64,000 bases of DNA from contig NCEU01000001.1 of NCBI GenBank assembly GCA_002280855.1, forward strand, positions 558,001 to 622,000, written 5' to 3'. Both the position numbers and the translations under genes were made by a program. This DNA is from Sphingomonadales bacterium 32-65-25 (GTDB lineage: Bacteria > Pseudomonadota > Alphaproteobacteria > Sphingomonadales > Sphingomonadaceae). Numbering within the stretch: position 1 is the stretch's first letter; every line of letters begins with the position of its first letter. Below the pieces are notes generated by a model. That model saw only the letters and a list, made by a program, of their open reading frames with translations, ran no database searches and had not been told where the DNA came from. Shown here in pieces: positions 16,713 to 25,623 of the stretch.

Positions 16713-19700
16713 ATGACCATCACCAGTTCGAGCAGCCTTGCTGCTCTCGCCATCGCTTTGCTCGCCGGCCCGGCACTGGCCCAAACGGCCAACACCGCAG
16801 CCGCGCCCAAGGACGAAGAGCTGATCGTCGTCACCGGTTCCAACATCAAGGGCGCATCAGACAGCGGCGCGCTGGCCGTCACCATCCTCAATGCCGACGA
16901 TATCGCGGCCTTCGGCGTCAATTCCACGGGTGAAATCTTCGAGAATATCGCCCAGGCTGGTGCCGCCGAAATCAACGGCGCGGCCGATGGCCCCAATGAT
17001 GCCCGCGGCGACGTCGCCACCATCAACCTGCGTGGCCTGGGCACCGGCAACACGCTGGTGCTGCTCAACGGCCGCCGCATCGCTGCCCACGCGGTGAACC
17101 AGGACATTGGCTCCACCCCGCGCCAGATCACCAACGTCAACGCCTTCCCGGCCGCCGGCATCGACCGCGTCGAAGTGCTGCGCGACGGCGCCTCTGCACT
17201 TTATGGTTCGGATGCGACGGCCGGCGTGGTCAACACCATCCTTGATGCCAATTTCGATCGCCTGCGCGCCACGCTGCGCTATTCGGGCGTGGAAGGCACC
17301 GGCAGCGATGAATTCCAGGCCGATGTCGCCTTCGGCTTCAAGTTCAACGAAGGCCGCACCAAGGTGATGTTCACCGGCGGCTATTTCGAGCGCAAGGGGC
17401 TGTTCGCCTCCGAACTCGGCCCCCAGTTCAACACGGTCGACAAGCGCGGCGTGCTGGGGGACGATCCGTTCGGCACCACCACAACCGATTTCCGCAACAC
17501 CTCCACCTCGTCGCCGTTCGGCCAGTATCAGACCGGCGCTGTCAACGCGCAGAATGTGTTCGTCGGCCGCCGCATCCGCCAGGGCACGACGGCGCTGACC
17601 AGCACTGCCGGCGTGTTCCACATCCAGCCCTGCCTGTTCCCCGGCACCCGCGCCCAGCTGGGCAATCGCCCCGGCGGTTGCATGGGGATCGACGATGCGT
17701 CGCTCGACACCGCATTGCGCTATGACTTCAACGCCAACCAGCCCAACAACGCGCTGGGCGAAGGCGTCAATATCGCCAATGATCCGGTGACAGCGCGCGG
17801 CCGCCAGCTGATCACCAATGCCGATCGCATCAATGTGTACAGCATCTTCGAACATGAATTTGCCAGCGGCGTGCAATTCTTTGCCGAAGGCCTTTACTAC
17901 AAGGCCACCACGAACGGCAACCGCGCCACCCAGCCGCTGGACAGCGGCCTGGCCTTCCTGATCATCCCGGCAAGCAACTACTGGAACCCCTTCGGCGCCA
18001 CCACCAGCCCCAACCGCCTGCCGGGCCTCAACACCAGCGACGCTCCCGCCGGCGGTGTGGACGTGCTGCTGCAGAACTGGCGCCCGACCGATCTCGGCCC
18101 GCGCTTCATCTCCACCGATACCAGCACCTATCGCGTGATGGCCGGCCTGCGCGGCCAGATCGGCAATTGGGATTGGGAAGGCGCCTTTGCCAACAGCTCC
18201 AACAAGACGACCGACATCGAAAGCAACCGCCTGTCGAAGACGTTGCTGCAGGCGGAACTCGCCAAATCGACGCCGGATGCCATCAACCCGTTCGGCGGCC
18301 CCAATGCCAACACCCAAGCCCAGTGGGACCGGGTGCGCATTTCCAGCCTGAACGCCGGCAAGACGACGCTGACCACCGGCGATTTCCGCATTTCCAACGC
18401 CAACGCCTTTGATCTGTGGGCCGGGCCCATCGGGATCGCCGCCGGCGTTGAATGGCGCCGCGAAAGCTACAACGAAGATCGCGATCCGCGCCTGGATGGC
18501 ACCATCATCTTCAACAACGCCAATGTCTCCGGCCGTTCCGACGTGGTTGGCGTCAGCCCCACCAACGACAGTTCCGCCAGCCGCAACGTCTATGCCGCCT
18601 TTGCCGAAGCGCTGGTGCCGCTGATCGAAGGCAATGACGGCGTGTTCTACAACAAGCTGAACCTGCAGCTGGCGGTGCGCGGCGAATATTTCGACGACAT
18701 CAAGGATGGCGCGGTCAAGCCCAAGGTGGCGCTGAGCTGGTTCCCGGTGCGCGCCTTCAACCTGCGCGCGGCTTATTCCGAAGGCTTCCGCGTGCCCAAC
18801 ATGGTGCAGTTGAACCGCGGCGACATCTCGCGCCTCAACCTGGGTGTGGAAGATTACTGGCGTTCGGCGGTGACCGGCGATCCGGCCTCCACCGGCGATG
18901 CCTATGTGCCGTCGGTGCGCTCCGCCAACCCCAATCTGCTGAACGAGGATACCAAGACCATCGTGATCGGCGGCGTGTTTGATGCCGGCAAGCTGTTCAA
19001 CAGCCCGACGGTCAAGCGCCTGGTGTTCAGCGTCGATTACTGGCGCTTTGAACAGACGGGCGTGATCGGCGCCTTTGGCGACCGCGAAGCCCTGGCGCTC
19101 GATTTCCTCGAGCGCAAGCAGGGCCGCACCAACGCCAACGTGGTGCGCGCTGACCCGACAGCCGAAGATCTGGCCGCCTTCGCTGCCTGGAACCTGGCCA
19201 ACCCGGGCGATCAGCGCACAGCAGCAGGCGCCGTGCAGTTCATCCGCGATCCCTACATCAACCTCGACAAGCAGACTGCCGACGGCTTTGATTTCAGCCT
19301 GGGCATGGCGTTCGATTGGGGCAAGCTTGGTGATTTCCGCCTCAACATCGAAGCCACCTACCTGATGACGCTGGATGTGGAGCGCAACGAACTGCTCAAC
19401 TCGCTGGCCGGCAATGGCAACAGCGCGTTCGGCACCGATTTCTCCATCCTCGAAGTCAACCGCGTGCGGCTGGATGGCAATCCGCGCTGGCGCGCCAGCA
19501 CCACCTGGAACTGGAGCATCGGCGATTTCGGCCTGGGCGGTTCGGTGCGTTATGTGTCCGGCTTCACCGACACCAACGCCGATATCACGGTGAACGGAGT
19601 CACCCAGTTCTGGCAGGTGAAGGAAGATTGGCGCGTCAACATGTTTGCCGATTATCGCCTGCCCATCGCCAAGGGCCAGAATGTGCGGCTGCGGTTGGGC

Positions 19701-19817
19701 ATGAACAATGTGCTCAACACCATCCCGCCGCTGGTCGATGAATCGCTGGGCTATCGCCCGGATTATCACCAGCTCAAGGGCCGCGAACTTTACGTGCAGC
19801 TGCGCGGCACCTTCTGA
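16713..19817 (+). CDS. TonB-dependent outer-membrane receptor
   Basis: A 1034-aa outer-membrane active transporter energised by TonB-ExbBD. A signal peptide ends near ALAQ (about 24). A plug domain follows with LIVVTGSNI as TonB-box region, LRGLGTGNTLVLLNGRR and a VEVLRDGASALYGSDA segment (about 155-170). A long beta-barrel ends in a terminal Phe (QLRGTF). The length is typical of sphingomonad receptors for oligomers or peptides rather than simple siderophores. It is followed by an M14 peptidase overlapping by 1 bp and a secreted hydrolase, so the substrate is probably a peptide or amide-linked oligomer. The ligand cannot be read from the sequence. Confidence 0.93.
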   Translation: MTITSSSSLAALAIALLAGPALAQTANTAAAPKDEELIVVTGSNIKGASDSGALAVTILNADDIAAFGVNSTGEIFENIAQAGAAEINGAADGPNDARGDVATINLRGLGTGNTLVLLNGRRIAAHAVNQDIGSTPRQITNVNAFPAAGIDRVEVLRDGASALYGSDATAGVVNTILDANFDRLRATLRYSGVEGTGSDEFQADVAFGFKFNEGRTKVMFTGGYFERKGLFASELGPQFNTVDKRGVLGDDPFGTTTTDFRNTSTSSPFGQYQTGAVNAQNVFVGRRIRQGTTALTSTAGVFHIQPCLFPGTRAQLGNRPGGCMGIDDASLDTALRYDFNANQPNNALGEGVNIANDPVTARGRQLITNADRINVYSIFEHEFASGVQFFAEGLYYKATTNGNRATQPLDSGLAFLIIPASNYWNPFGATTSPNRLPGLNTSDAPAGGVDVLLQNWRPTDLGPRFISTDTSTYRVMAGLRGQIGNWDWEGAFANSSNKTTDIESNRLSKTLLQAELAKSTPDAINPFGGPNANTQAQWDRVRISSLNAGKTTLTTGDFRISNANAFDLWAGPIGIAAGVEWRRESYNEDRDPRLDGTIIFNNANVSGRSDVVGVSPTNDSSASRNVYAAFAEALVPLIEGNDGVFYNKLNLQLAVRGEYFDDIKDGAVKPKVALSWFPVRAFNLRAAYSEGFRVPNMVQLNRGDISRLNLGVEDYWRSAVTGDPASTGDAYVPSVRSANPNLLNEDTKTIVIGGVFDAGKLFNSPTVKRLVFSVDYWRFEQTGVIGAFGDREALALDFLERKQGRTNANVVRADPTAEDLAAFAAWNLANPGDQRTAAGAVQFIRDPYINLDKQTADGFDFSLGMAFDWGKLGDFRLNIEATYLMTLDVERNELLNSLAGNGNSAFGTDFSILEVNRVRLDGNPRWRASTTWNWSIGDFGLGGSVRYVSGFTDTNADITVNGVTQFWQVKEDWRVNMFADYRLPIAKGQNVRLRLGMNNVLNTIPPLVDESLGYRPDYHQLKGRELYVQLRGTF

Positions 19818-21013
19818 TGCGGATGCCGGCGGCAGTGAGTGTGAGGGTCAGCCTGGTGCTGGCCTTTGCCGCACCGCTGCCGGCATTGGCGGCCGATACC
19901 GCCCTGTCGCCGGCCTGGTTCACCGCCGCCACGGCCTCTGCGCCGCTGTGCGCAGGCGGTGGCCGGCGCGTACATGTCGGGTTCGAACGGGCGGCAGCGG
20001 CGGCCTGCAGCATCGATGCCGATGGCCATGTTCATGTGACCATCGCGCCCGAAAACAAGCCGATCAACCCCAGCCCCTGGTATGGCCTCGTGGTGACCAG
20101 CGATGCGCCGGCGCACACCATCGTCACCCTGCATTATGGCGACAGCCGCCACCGCTATGCCCCGTGGACGGCAGAGCCGGGCGCGCCGGCCGTTCGTCTT
20201 GATCCGCAGGCCGTCACGGTCGCTGTCGATCAGCGTTCCGTCACCCTGCGCCTGCCGCCCGCCCGCACCCGCCTGCTGATCGCCCAGCCGCCCGAACGCA
20301 GCGACGATGTGCTGGCCCCATTTGAAGCCAGGGTGCGCGCCGGCCAGATGATCCGCACCGATGCCGGCCACAGCGTCGCCCGCCGGCCGCTGGCAGTCTA
20401 TCATCACCGCCCGGCCAAGGCGCGCGGCACCATCGTCATCATCACCCGCCAGCACCCGCCCGAAACCACCGGGCCACAAGCCTTTGCCCGCTTCACCGAT
20501 GTGCTGCTCGGCCCCAGCCGCGCGGCGCGCGCCTTCCGCCGCCGCCATGCGCTGATGATCGTGCCGCTGGCCAATCCCGATGGGTTCGTGATGGGCCATT
20601 GGCGGCACAATCTGGGCGGCGTTGATCTGAACCGCGATTGGGGCCCCTTCACCCAGCCCGAAACCCGGGCGCTGGGCGCCGCCATCACCGCCGAAGCCGC
20701 CCGCGGCCCCATCCTGGCCGTGATCGATTTCCATTCCACCTTCCGCGATGTCGTCTATGCCCCGCCGCAGCCCAACGGGCCTGATCTGGGCGAGGCCATG
20801 CTGCAAGCCATCACCACCGATCTGGCCGGCGCCGATATCCGCATCGATCGCGCCCACAATCCCGGCAATGGCGTGCTGAAAAGCTGGGCGCGCGACCAGT
20901 TCGGCATGGGCGCGCTCACCTGGGAAGTGGGTGACGACAGCCCGCCCGCACGCACCAACCGCCTTGCCACCGCCGCCGCCACGGCGCTGATGGCGGCAGC
21001 CGCCCGCCAATAA
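19817..21013 (+). CDS. secreted M14-family zinc carboxypeptidase
   Basis: A 398-aa protein with a signal peptide (cleavage near ALAAD, about 26), a beta-rich N-terminal domain (about 30-155) and an M14 catalytic domain. Zinc ligands are visible as HPPE (His213, Glu216) and DFHS (His306). The substrate-binding loop GGVDLNRDW (about 267-275) and the catalytic Glu in LTWEVGD (about 373) are also present. This organisation resembles the cytosolic-carboxypeptidase-like (M14D) branch. It probably trims C-terminal residues from peptides in the periplasm. The start overlaps the receptor stop by one base. Substrate preference is unknown. Confidence 0.88.
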   Translation: MRMPAAVSVRVSLVLAFAAPLPALAADTALSPAWFTAATASAPLCAGGGRRVHVGFERAAAAACSIDADGHVHVTIAPENKPINPSPWYGLVVTSDAPAHTIVTLHYGDSRHRYAPWTAEPGAPAVRLDPQAVTVAVDQRSVTLRLPPARTRLLIAQPPERSDDVLAPFEARVRAGQMIRTDAGHSVARRPLAVYHHRPAKARGTIVIITRQHPPETTGPQAFARFTDVLLGPSRAARAFRRRHALMIVPLANPDGFVMGHWRHNLGGVDLNRDWGPFTQPETRALGAAITAEAARGPILAVIDFHSTFRDVVYAPPQPNGPDLGEAMLQAITTDLAGADIRIDRAHNPGNGVLKSWARDQFGMGALTWEVGDDSPPARTNRLATAAATALMAAAARQ

Positions 21014-21024
21014 GGAGCCTCTCC

Positions 21025-22029
21025 ATGCGCCGTCTTTCCGCCATCATCGCAGCAGCCCTGCTGGCCAGCACCGCCCAGGCTGCAGAGCCGGCCAGCGTGG
21101 CGGAGTTGCTCAAGGATTTTGCCGCCCAGAACACCGGCAAGCGCGTGCCCGCCACCGGCATCACCCAGGTGCCGGCGGTGCTGGCGGCGGCGGGGGTAAC
21201 GCGCTTTGTCGTCGATGATTGGGGCGGCGCGCCGATCCCGGTGTGGCTGCTGCGCCCCGCCAGCGCCAAGGCCGATGCGCCGGTGATGTTCGTGATGCAC
21301 GGCGTGGGCCGCGATGCCGATCGCTATGTCGCTGAATGGGTGGAGATCGCCACCAGAGAAGGCCTGGTGATCGTTGTGCCGGAATATACCAAGGGCGGCT
21401 TTCCGGGCACGGAGAATTACAATTTCGGCGCCGTGTTCGATGATGCCGGCAAATTGCGCCCGCGCGACCAGTGGAGTTATTCCGCCATCGACGTGATCTT
21501 TGATCGGGTGGTGGCGCGCGCCAATCTCACCGCAAGATCCTATGTGCTGTTCGGGCACAGCGCCGGCGCGCAGTTCGTGCACCGCTATGTGCTGCTGGGC
21601 GGCGGCAAGAAGATGGCGCGGGCGATCTCGGCCAATAGCGGCAGCTATACCTGGCCCAGCGGCCCCAATCGCTGGCCGTTTGGCGTCGCCGGGCTGCCCG
21701 ATGGTCTTTGGCAACCGGCGCAGGCCTTCGCGGCGCCGATGCTGATCATGCAGGGCACGGCCGACAATGATCCCAACTATCCCAGCCTTCCGCGCCAACC
21801 CGAAGCCATGGCGCAGGGCCCGCACCGGCTGGCGCGCGGGCTGGCCTTCTATGCCGCTGCGCAAGACGCCGCCAAGCAGGCCGACGTGCGCTTTGGCTGG
21901 TCGTGTGCGCTCGTGCCCGATGTCGGCCACGACAATGGCGGCATGGCCCCCTATGCCATCCGCCTGCTGCGCGCCGGCCCGCTGCCCACCGGCGGCGAAT
22001 GCCTGCTGCAGGCCAAAATCCCGCGCTGA
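21025..22029 (+). CDS. secreted alpha/beta hydrolase, PHB-depolymerase/LpqC-like
   Basis: A 334-aa exported hydrolase. The signal peptide is MRRLSAIIAAALLAS up to AQAAE. The nucleophile elbow is GHSAG (Ser about 179). The likely acid is Asp in QGTADNDPN and the likely base is His in PDVGHDNGG. The oxyanion segment MHGVGRDADRY resembles the PHB depolymerase/LpqC branch of esterases. A Shine-Dalgarno GGAG precedes the start, 11 bp after the M14 peptidase gene. Members of this branch cut polyesters, feruloyl esters or, in sphingomonads, poly-aspartate; which applies here is inference. Confidence 0.85.
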   Translation: MRRLSAIIAAALLASTAQAAEPASVAELLKDFAAQNTGKRVPATGITQVPAVLAAAGVTRFVVDDWGGAPIPVWLLRPASAKADAPVMFVMHGVGRDADRYVAEWVEIATREGLVIVVPEYTKGGFPGTENYNFGAVFDDAGKLRPRDQWSYSAIDVIFDRVVARANLTARSYVLFGHSAGAQFVHRYVLLGGGKKMARAISANSGSYTWPSGPNRWPFGVAGLPDGLWQPAQAFAAPMLIMQGTADNDPNYPSLPRQPEAMAQGPHRLARGLAFYAAAQDAAKQADVRFGWSCALVPDVGHDNGGMAPYAIRLLRAGPLPTGGECLLQAKIPR

Positions 22030-22119
22030 AATATTTTCGTAATATTCAGCCCAGCATTCAGCCTTGCGAAAGCCGGCGGGTGCGACAGGGTGGTCATTCT
22101 CCTGTGAAAGGCGCTGCCT

Positions 22120-23439
22120 GTGTCACTTCCCCGATCGGTCCTGCTGCTGCTGGCTGCCACGCTGGCGGGCTGCTCCTACCCCAATTATGCCTCGGGCGTC
22201 GCGCCCAGCTATCCTTCGGGTTATCAGCCGGTGATGGGCGGCTATGCCACTGATTGGCCGGCGCAGCCCGGCGCACAGTGGGGCCCGGAAGACGTGCCCG
22301 GCATCGAGGTATTCCGCGAACCGCTGAGCCAATATGGCCGCTGGCTGCAATCGCCGCAGTGGGGCGTGGTGTTCGTGCCCAATGCGCAAGCCGGCTGGCG
22401 CCCGTATCAGAATGGCCAGTGGCTGGAAAACCGCTTCTGGCTGTCCGGCGATCCCTGGGGCTGGGCCACCGATCACTACGGCCGCTGGGGCTTTGATGAA
22501 GCCATCGGCTGGGTGTGGGTGCCCGATGTAACCTGGGGGCCAAGCTGGGTCGCCTGGCGCGAGGCCGATGATGTCGTGGGCTGGGCGCCAATCCCGCCGC
22601 GCGTTTCGTGGAGCGTGGGTTTCGGTTTCGGCTCCGGCTTTGGCTATGACAATTTCAACAGCTGGTACGGCCCGTCATGGGTGTGGGTGCCGCGCGGCAA
22701 TCTTTATGCGCGCGGCTTTGGCGGTCGCATCTATCCGTGGAACACCGGCATCAACTGGTGGGGCCGCAGCCGCTGGCAGCATGCGCCTTATTGGGGCTGG
22801 AACCAGCCGTGGGACCGCAGCTGGGGCTGGCGCGCGCCAAACCGCGGTTATGGCGGCCAGAACTGGGCCTACCAGAACCGCGGCAACCAAAACTGGAACA
22901 ACAATCGCGGCTGGAACCGCAACGATGGCCGCTGGGACAACAACCGCGGCTGGAATGATCCACGGAGAGGTCAGCAAGGTTGGGGTCAGCCCGGCAGCGT
23001 GGGTGATCGCATCGGCCGCGACATGACCGGCCAGCCGCCACGCCGGAACGGCAACTGGAACAATGGCACCGGCCAGCCGCCCGTTGGTGGCTGGAACGGC
23101 AACCGACCGCCACGCCGTGCCGATGCCAATCCCAGTGCCGGCGGTGTTCCCGGTGGCGGCTGGCAGGGCCGGGCTGGGCAAGCCGGTGTGTCCGATCGTG
23201 TCGTGGGTGGCATGACACCGCCACCACGCGGCAATTGGCAGGCACCACAGCAACAGGCGCAAGCCCAGCCGCAGTACCGCCCGCAACCGCAGACGCAGCC
23301 CCGCTCTGACGGTGGCCGGCCAGAGCGTGGCAATGAACGGGGCAATGGCGGCGGCTGGCGCGGCCGCAGTGACAGCGGCCAGCAGACGCGCGGCAACGGC
23401 CCGCGTTCAGGCAACGGCCGGAATGAACGGCCGCAATAA
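22120..23439 (+). CDS. DUF6600-like W/N/R-rich lipoprotein
   Basis: A 439-aa predicted lipoprotein starting at GTG 22120 with lipobox LAGC (Cys about 18). The N-terminal 200 residues are rich in Trp, Gly and Tyr, with repeated WGW/WVWVP units (GRWGF, GWVWVPDVTW), as in the DUF6600 family. The C-terminal half is low complexity: NRGW/NWNNN repeats, then PPRRNGNWN-type and QPQ runs. It is probably a surface or periplasmic protein of unknown role. The upstream gap (22030-22119) is only 90 bp. It converges with the small gene at 23443, the stops being 3 bp apart. Confidence 0.8.
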   Translation: MSLPRSVLLLLAATLAGCSYPNYASGVAPSYPSGYQPVMGGYATDWPAQPGAQWGPEDVPGIEVFREPLSQYGRWLQSPQWGVVFVPNAQAGWRPYQNGQWLENRFWLSGDPWGWATDHYGRWGFDEAIGWVWVPDVTWGPSWVAWREADDVVGWAPIPPRVSWSVGFGFGSGFGYDNFNSWYGPSWVWVPRGNLYARGFGGRIYPWNTGINWWGRSRWQHAPYWGWNQPWDRSWGWRAPNRGYGGQNWAYQNRGNQNWNNNRGWNRNDGRWDNNRGWNDPRRGQQGWGQPGSVGDRIGRDMTGQPPRRNGNWNNGTGQPPVGGWNGNRPPRRADANPSAGGVPGGGWQGRAGQAGVSDRVVGGMTPPPRGNWQAPQQQAQAQPQYRPQPQTQPRSDGGRPERGNERGNGGGWRGRSDSGQQTRGNGPRSGNGRNERPQ

Positions 23440-23442
23440 GGC

Positions 23443-23787
23443 CTAACGATCCTGCCACCAGGCAAACGCCGCCCGCTGCTTTTCGGACACGAAGGCGCGG
23501 GCGGCTGGCCCGGTCCAATCGGCGGGCGTGTCGCGGCGGCCGACCCACCAGCCCTGGCCGGGCAGGCGATCGGATTCGCGCACAACCAGCACCGCCAGTT
23601 CCGGTTCGCCCGCGGCGCGGCCAGCCTCGTCAATGGCATCAAGCATCCGGCACAGGCTGCGCATCTTGGGGCGCGAGAAGCGGTAGCCCAGCGCCAGCAG
23701 CATTTCGGAATAAGACAGATCGCGAACGGCCCGCGCCGCCGCAATCAGCAGCGCCTTGATTTCGGGCAGATCGGCCGGGGTCACCAT
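23443..23787 (-). CDS. conserved hypothetical protein
   Basis: A 114-aa protein starting MVTPADLPEIKALL at 23787; the frame continues upstream but the extension is low-complexity and overlaps the neighbouring proline-rich gene. The first half is helical with LSYSEMLLALGYRFSRPKM, suggesting a small helix-turn-helix-like fold. The second half has VRESDRLPGQGWWVGR and ends in aromatic AFAWWQDR. I do not recognise a family with known function. It may be co-transcribed with the proline-rich gene 71 bp upstream on the same strand. Confidence 0.65.
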   Translation of the reverse strand: MVTPADLPEIKALLIAAARAVRDLSYSEMLLALGYRFSRPKMRSLCRMLDAIDEAGRAAGEPELAVLVVRESDRLPGQGWWVGRRDTPADWTGPAARAFVSEKQRAAFAWWQDR

Positions 23788-23858
23788 GGCGCCTGTTTGC
23801 CACGCGGCTGCGGTATTGGCCACCGGCCGGTGGGGGCACCGGCCGGCAGCTCCCCAAC

Positions 23859-24056
23859 TCAACTGCGCGGCGGTTCCGGCGGCGGTGCGGGCGGCGCAGG
23901 CGGGGCCGGCGGCGCGGGCGGGGCCGGCGGCACTGGCGCCGTGCTGTCGGTTGGGGTTTCGGGTGGCGGCGGCGGCGGCTTGCGCGGTTGGGCCAGGGCC
24001 GGCCCGGCAAGGGATAACAGCAAGGGCGCCAGCATCAGGCCAAGAGCGGTCTTCAT
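23859..24056 (-). CDS. small secreted proline-rich protein
   Basis: A 65-aa protein with a good signal peptide (MKTALGLMLAPLLLS, cleavage near ALAQ, about 23). It is followed by a mature part that is almost entirely PPPPP and PPAPP repeats. A strong Shine-Dalgarno AAGGAG sits about 10 bases before the ATG, which supports it as a real gene despite its low complexity. The mature chain should form a polyproline helix, for example as an envelope spacer. The GGCGG repeats on the other strand are simply its codons. Confidence 0.6.
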   Translation of the reverse strand: MKTALGLMLAPLLLSLAGPALAQPRKPPPPPPETPTDSTAPVPPAPPAPPAPPAPPAPPPEPPRS

Positions 24057-24113
24057 TATTGCAACTCCTTGACGTTGTTACAGTCTGTCGTTGCCCCGCC
24101 CCTGTTGATTGGT

Positions 24114-24153
24114 CTGGCCGGCACCACTTGCGGGGGGCAGTGGTGCCGGCCAG
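24114..24153. repeat. perfect 15-bp inverted repeat
   Basis: CTGGCCGGCACCACT at 24114-24128 and its exact complement at 24139-24153 enclose a 10-base G-rich loop. It lies in the 275-bp gap between the divergent proline-rich gene and the RNase D gene. No T-run follows on either strand, so it is not a standard terminator. It could be a regulatory hairpin or protein-binding site. Confidence 0.6.
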
Positions 24154-24331
24154 TGACGGCAACTTGCGCCGCCAACATGAACCTCAGCTTTCAGCCTGGC
24201 CGCCACCGGGACGGGCCGTGGGCGCAAGCGGGACGAAGCGTTCACCGCCGCCCTTCCGCGCCCTTGAATGCCCCTCCCGAATCCGGTCACAGCGGATGAC
24301 AGCATGGCTGCACCCTGCTAACGCACAGGCC

Positions 24332-24946
24332 ATGACCGTATATCTTCACGAAGGTGATCTTCCCGCCGGCATCCTCGCACCCGGCCCGGTGGCTGTGGAT
24401 AGCGAGACCATGGGCCTCAACCCGCACCGCGACCGGCTGTGCCTGCTGCAGATCAGCGATGGCCACGGCGATGAACATCTCGTGCGCTTTGCCCCCGGCC
24501 AGTATGACGCGCCCAATCTGAAGTCCGTGCTGGCTGATCCCGAACGCCTGAAACTGATGCATTTCGCCCGGTTCGACGTGGCGGTGATCCACCAGTTCCT
24601 GGGCGTGTGGGCCACCCCGGTGTTCTGCACCAAGATCGCTTCGAAGCTGGTGCGCACCTACACGGATCGCCATGGTCTGAAGGATCTGCTCAAGGAAACG
24701 CTGGGGGTGGAAATCTCCAAGCAGCAGCAGTCCAGCGACTGGGGCGCCGCCGAGCTTTCCGAAGCGCAAAAGGAATATGCCGCCAGCGACGTGCGTTACC
24801 TGCACCGCGCCCATGAAGTGCTGGAACGCCGCCTCGCCCGCGAAGGCCGCACCCACATTGCACAGGCCTGTTTCGATTTCCTCGCCACCCGCGCCGAACT
24901 CGATCTGGTCGGCTGGGCCGAACAGGATATCTTCGCCCACCTGTGA
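24332..24946 (+). CDS. ribonuclease D-like DEDDy exonuclease (short form)
   Basis: A 204-aa 3'-5' exonuclease domain protein. DEDDy residues are visible as DSET (about 22-25), HFARFD (Asp about 79) and the Tyr/Asp pair in EYAASDVRYL (about 149-153). It lacks the HRDC domains of full RNase D, as is usual for the short alphaproteobacterial form. Its likely role is tRNA or small-RNA 3' trimming. The start at 24332 follows from family length. lptC begins 26 bp later on the same strand. Confidence 0.9.
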   Translation: MTVYLHEGDLPAGILAPGPVAVDSETMGLNPHRDRLCLLQISDGHGDEHLVRFAPGQYDAPNLKSVLADPERLKLMHFARFDVAVIHQFLGVWATPVFCTKIASKLVRTYTDRHGLKDLLKETLGVEISKQQQSSDWGAAELSEAQKEYAASDVRYLHRAHEVLERRLAREGRTHIAQACFDFLATRAELDLVGWAEQDIFAHL

Positions 24947-24972
24947 GCCGCTTGTCGAAAGCCTGAACCACC

Positions 24973-25623
24973 GTGGCCACCACGCCTGTCCCGATCAGCC
25001 GCCCGCTTTCACGCCGCCAACAGGCAGCGCTGCCGGGCAGCGCCCATGATCGGCGCATGACCGTGCTGAAATGGGCCTTGCCGGCGTCGGCCTTCCTGAT
25101 CGGCATGACCATCCTGATCTGGCCACTGATCGGCGTGCAGGAATTTTCCTTCCTGCTGGCGAAAGACCAGGTGGCAGTGTCGCGGGAACGCCTGCGCGTG
25201 AACCGCGCCGAATATCGCGGCAAGACCGCCGCCGGCGAAGCCTTCTCCATCTCGGCCGGCAGCGCCGTTCAGCGCACCAGCGCCGAGCCGGTGGTGGTGC
25301 TCACCACACTCGCCGCCCGGCTGGAGGGCAAGGATGGCCCGGCCACGGTCTCCGCCCCGTCGGGCCGCTATTTCATCGATGAAGACCGGCTGGAAGTGGC
25401 CGGCCCGGTGAAGCTGCGATCCGACGGCGGCTACACGCTGGATGCCGAGACCGTCGCCATCGATCTGAAGCGCCGCACCGTGAAAACCGATGCGCCGGTT
25501 TCCGGCAGGCTTCCGATGGGCACATTCCGCAGCAACCGCATGACCGGCGATCTGGCGGGCAACCGCGTCAGCCTGATCGGCAATGTCCACTTGCGCATCA
25601 ACCAGCGCGGCGGCAGAGGATGA
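24973..25623 (+). CDS. lptC: LPS export protein LptC
   Basis: A 216-aa bitopic inner-membrane protein that passes LPS from LptBFG to LptA. One transmembrane helix is visible at about 34-55 (KWALPASAFLIGMTILIWPL). A periplasmic beta-jellyroll region follows with SAPSGRYFIDEDRLEVAG and repeated turn motifs. The start codon is GTG at 24973. The stop overlaps the lptA start by 4 bp, the standard lptC-lptA arrangement. The lptB gene usually found next is absent; a hydrolase on the other strand follows instead. Confidence 0.88.
   Translation: MATTPVPISRPLSRRQQAALPGSAHDRRMTVLKWALPASAFLIGMTILIWPLIGVQEFSFLLAKDQVAVSRERLRVNRAEYRGKTAAGEAFSISAGSAVQRTSAEPVVVLTTLAARLEGKDGPATVSAPSGRYFIDEDRLEVAGPVKLRSDGGYTLDAETVAIDLKRRTVKTDAPVSGRLPMGTFRSNRMTGDLAGNRVSLIGNVHLRINQRGGRG

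Noticed and set aside
16857..19769. 970-aa frame on the minus strand opposite the TonB receptor
   Set aside because: The receptor on the plus strand has a signal peptide, plug motifs and terminal Phe; the antisense frame shows only biased composition.
19817..22029. Lasso-peptide isopeptidase/receptor system
   Set aside because: The TonB receptor and peptidase could suggest it, but the peptidase is M14 (zinc HxxE and His) rather than a serine isopeptidase and no precursor peptide or cyclase gene is present.
23859..24056. A CRISPR-like or tandem DNA repeat from the PPAPP-coding run
   Set aside because: The units are 9-12 bp codon repeats inside a frame with a signal peptide and ribosome site; there are no spacers.
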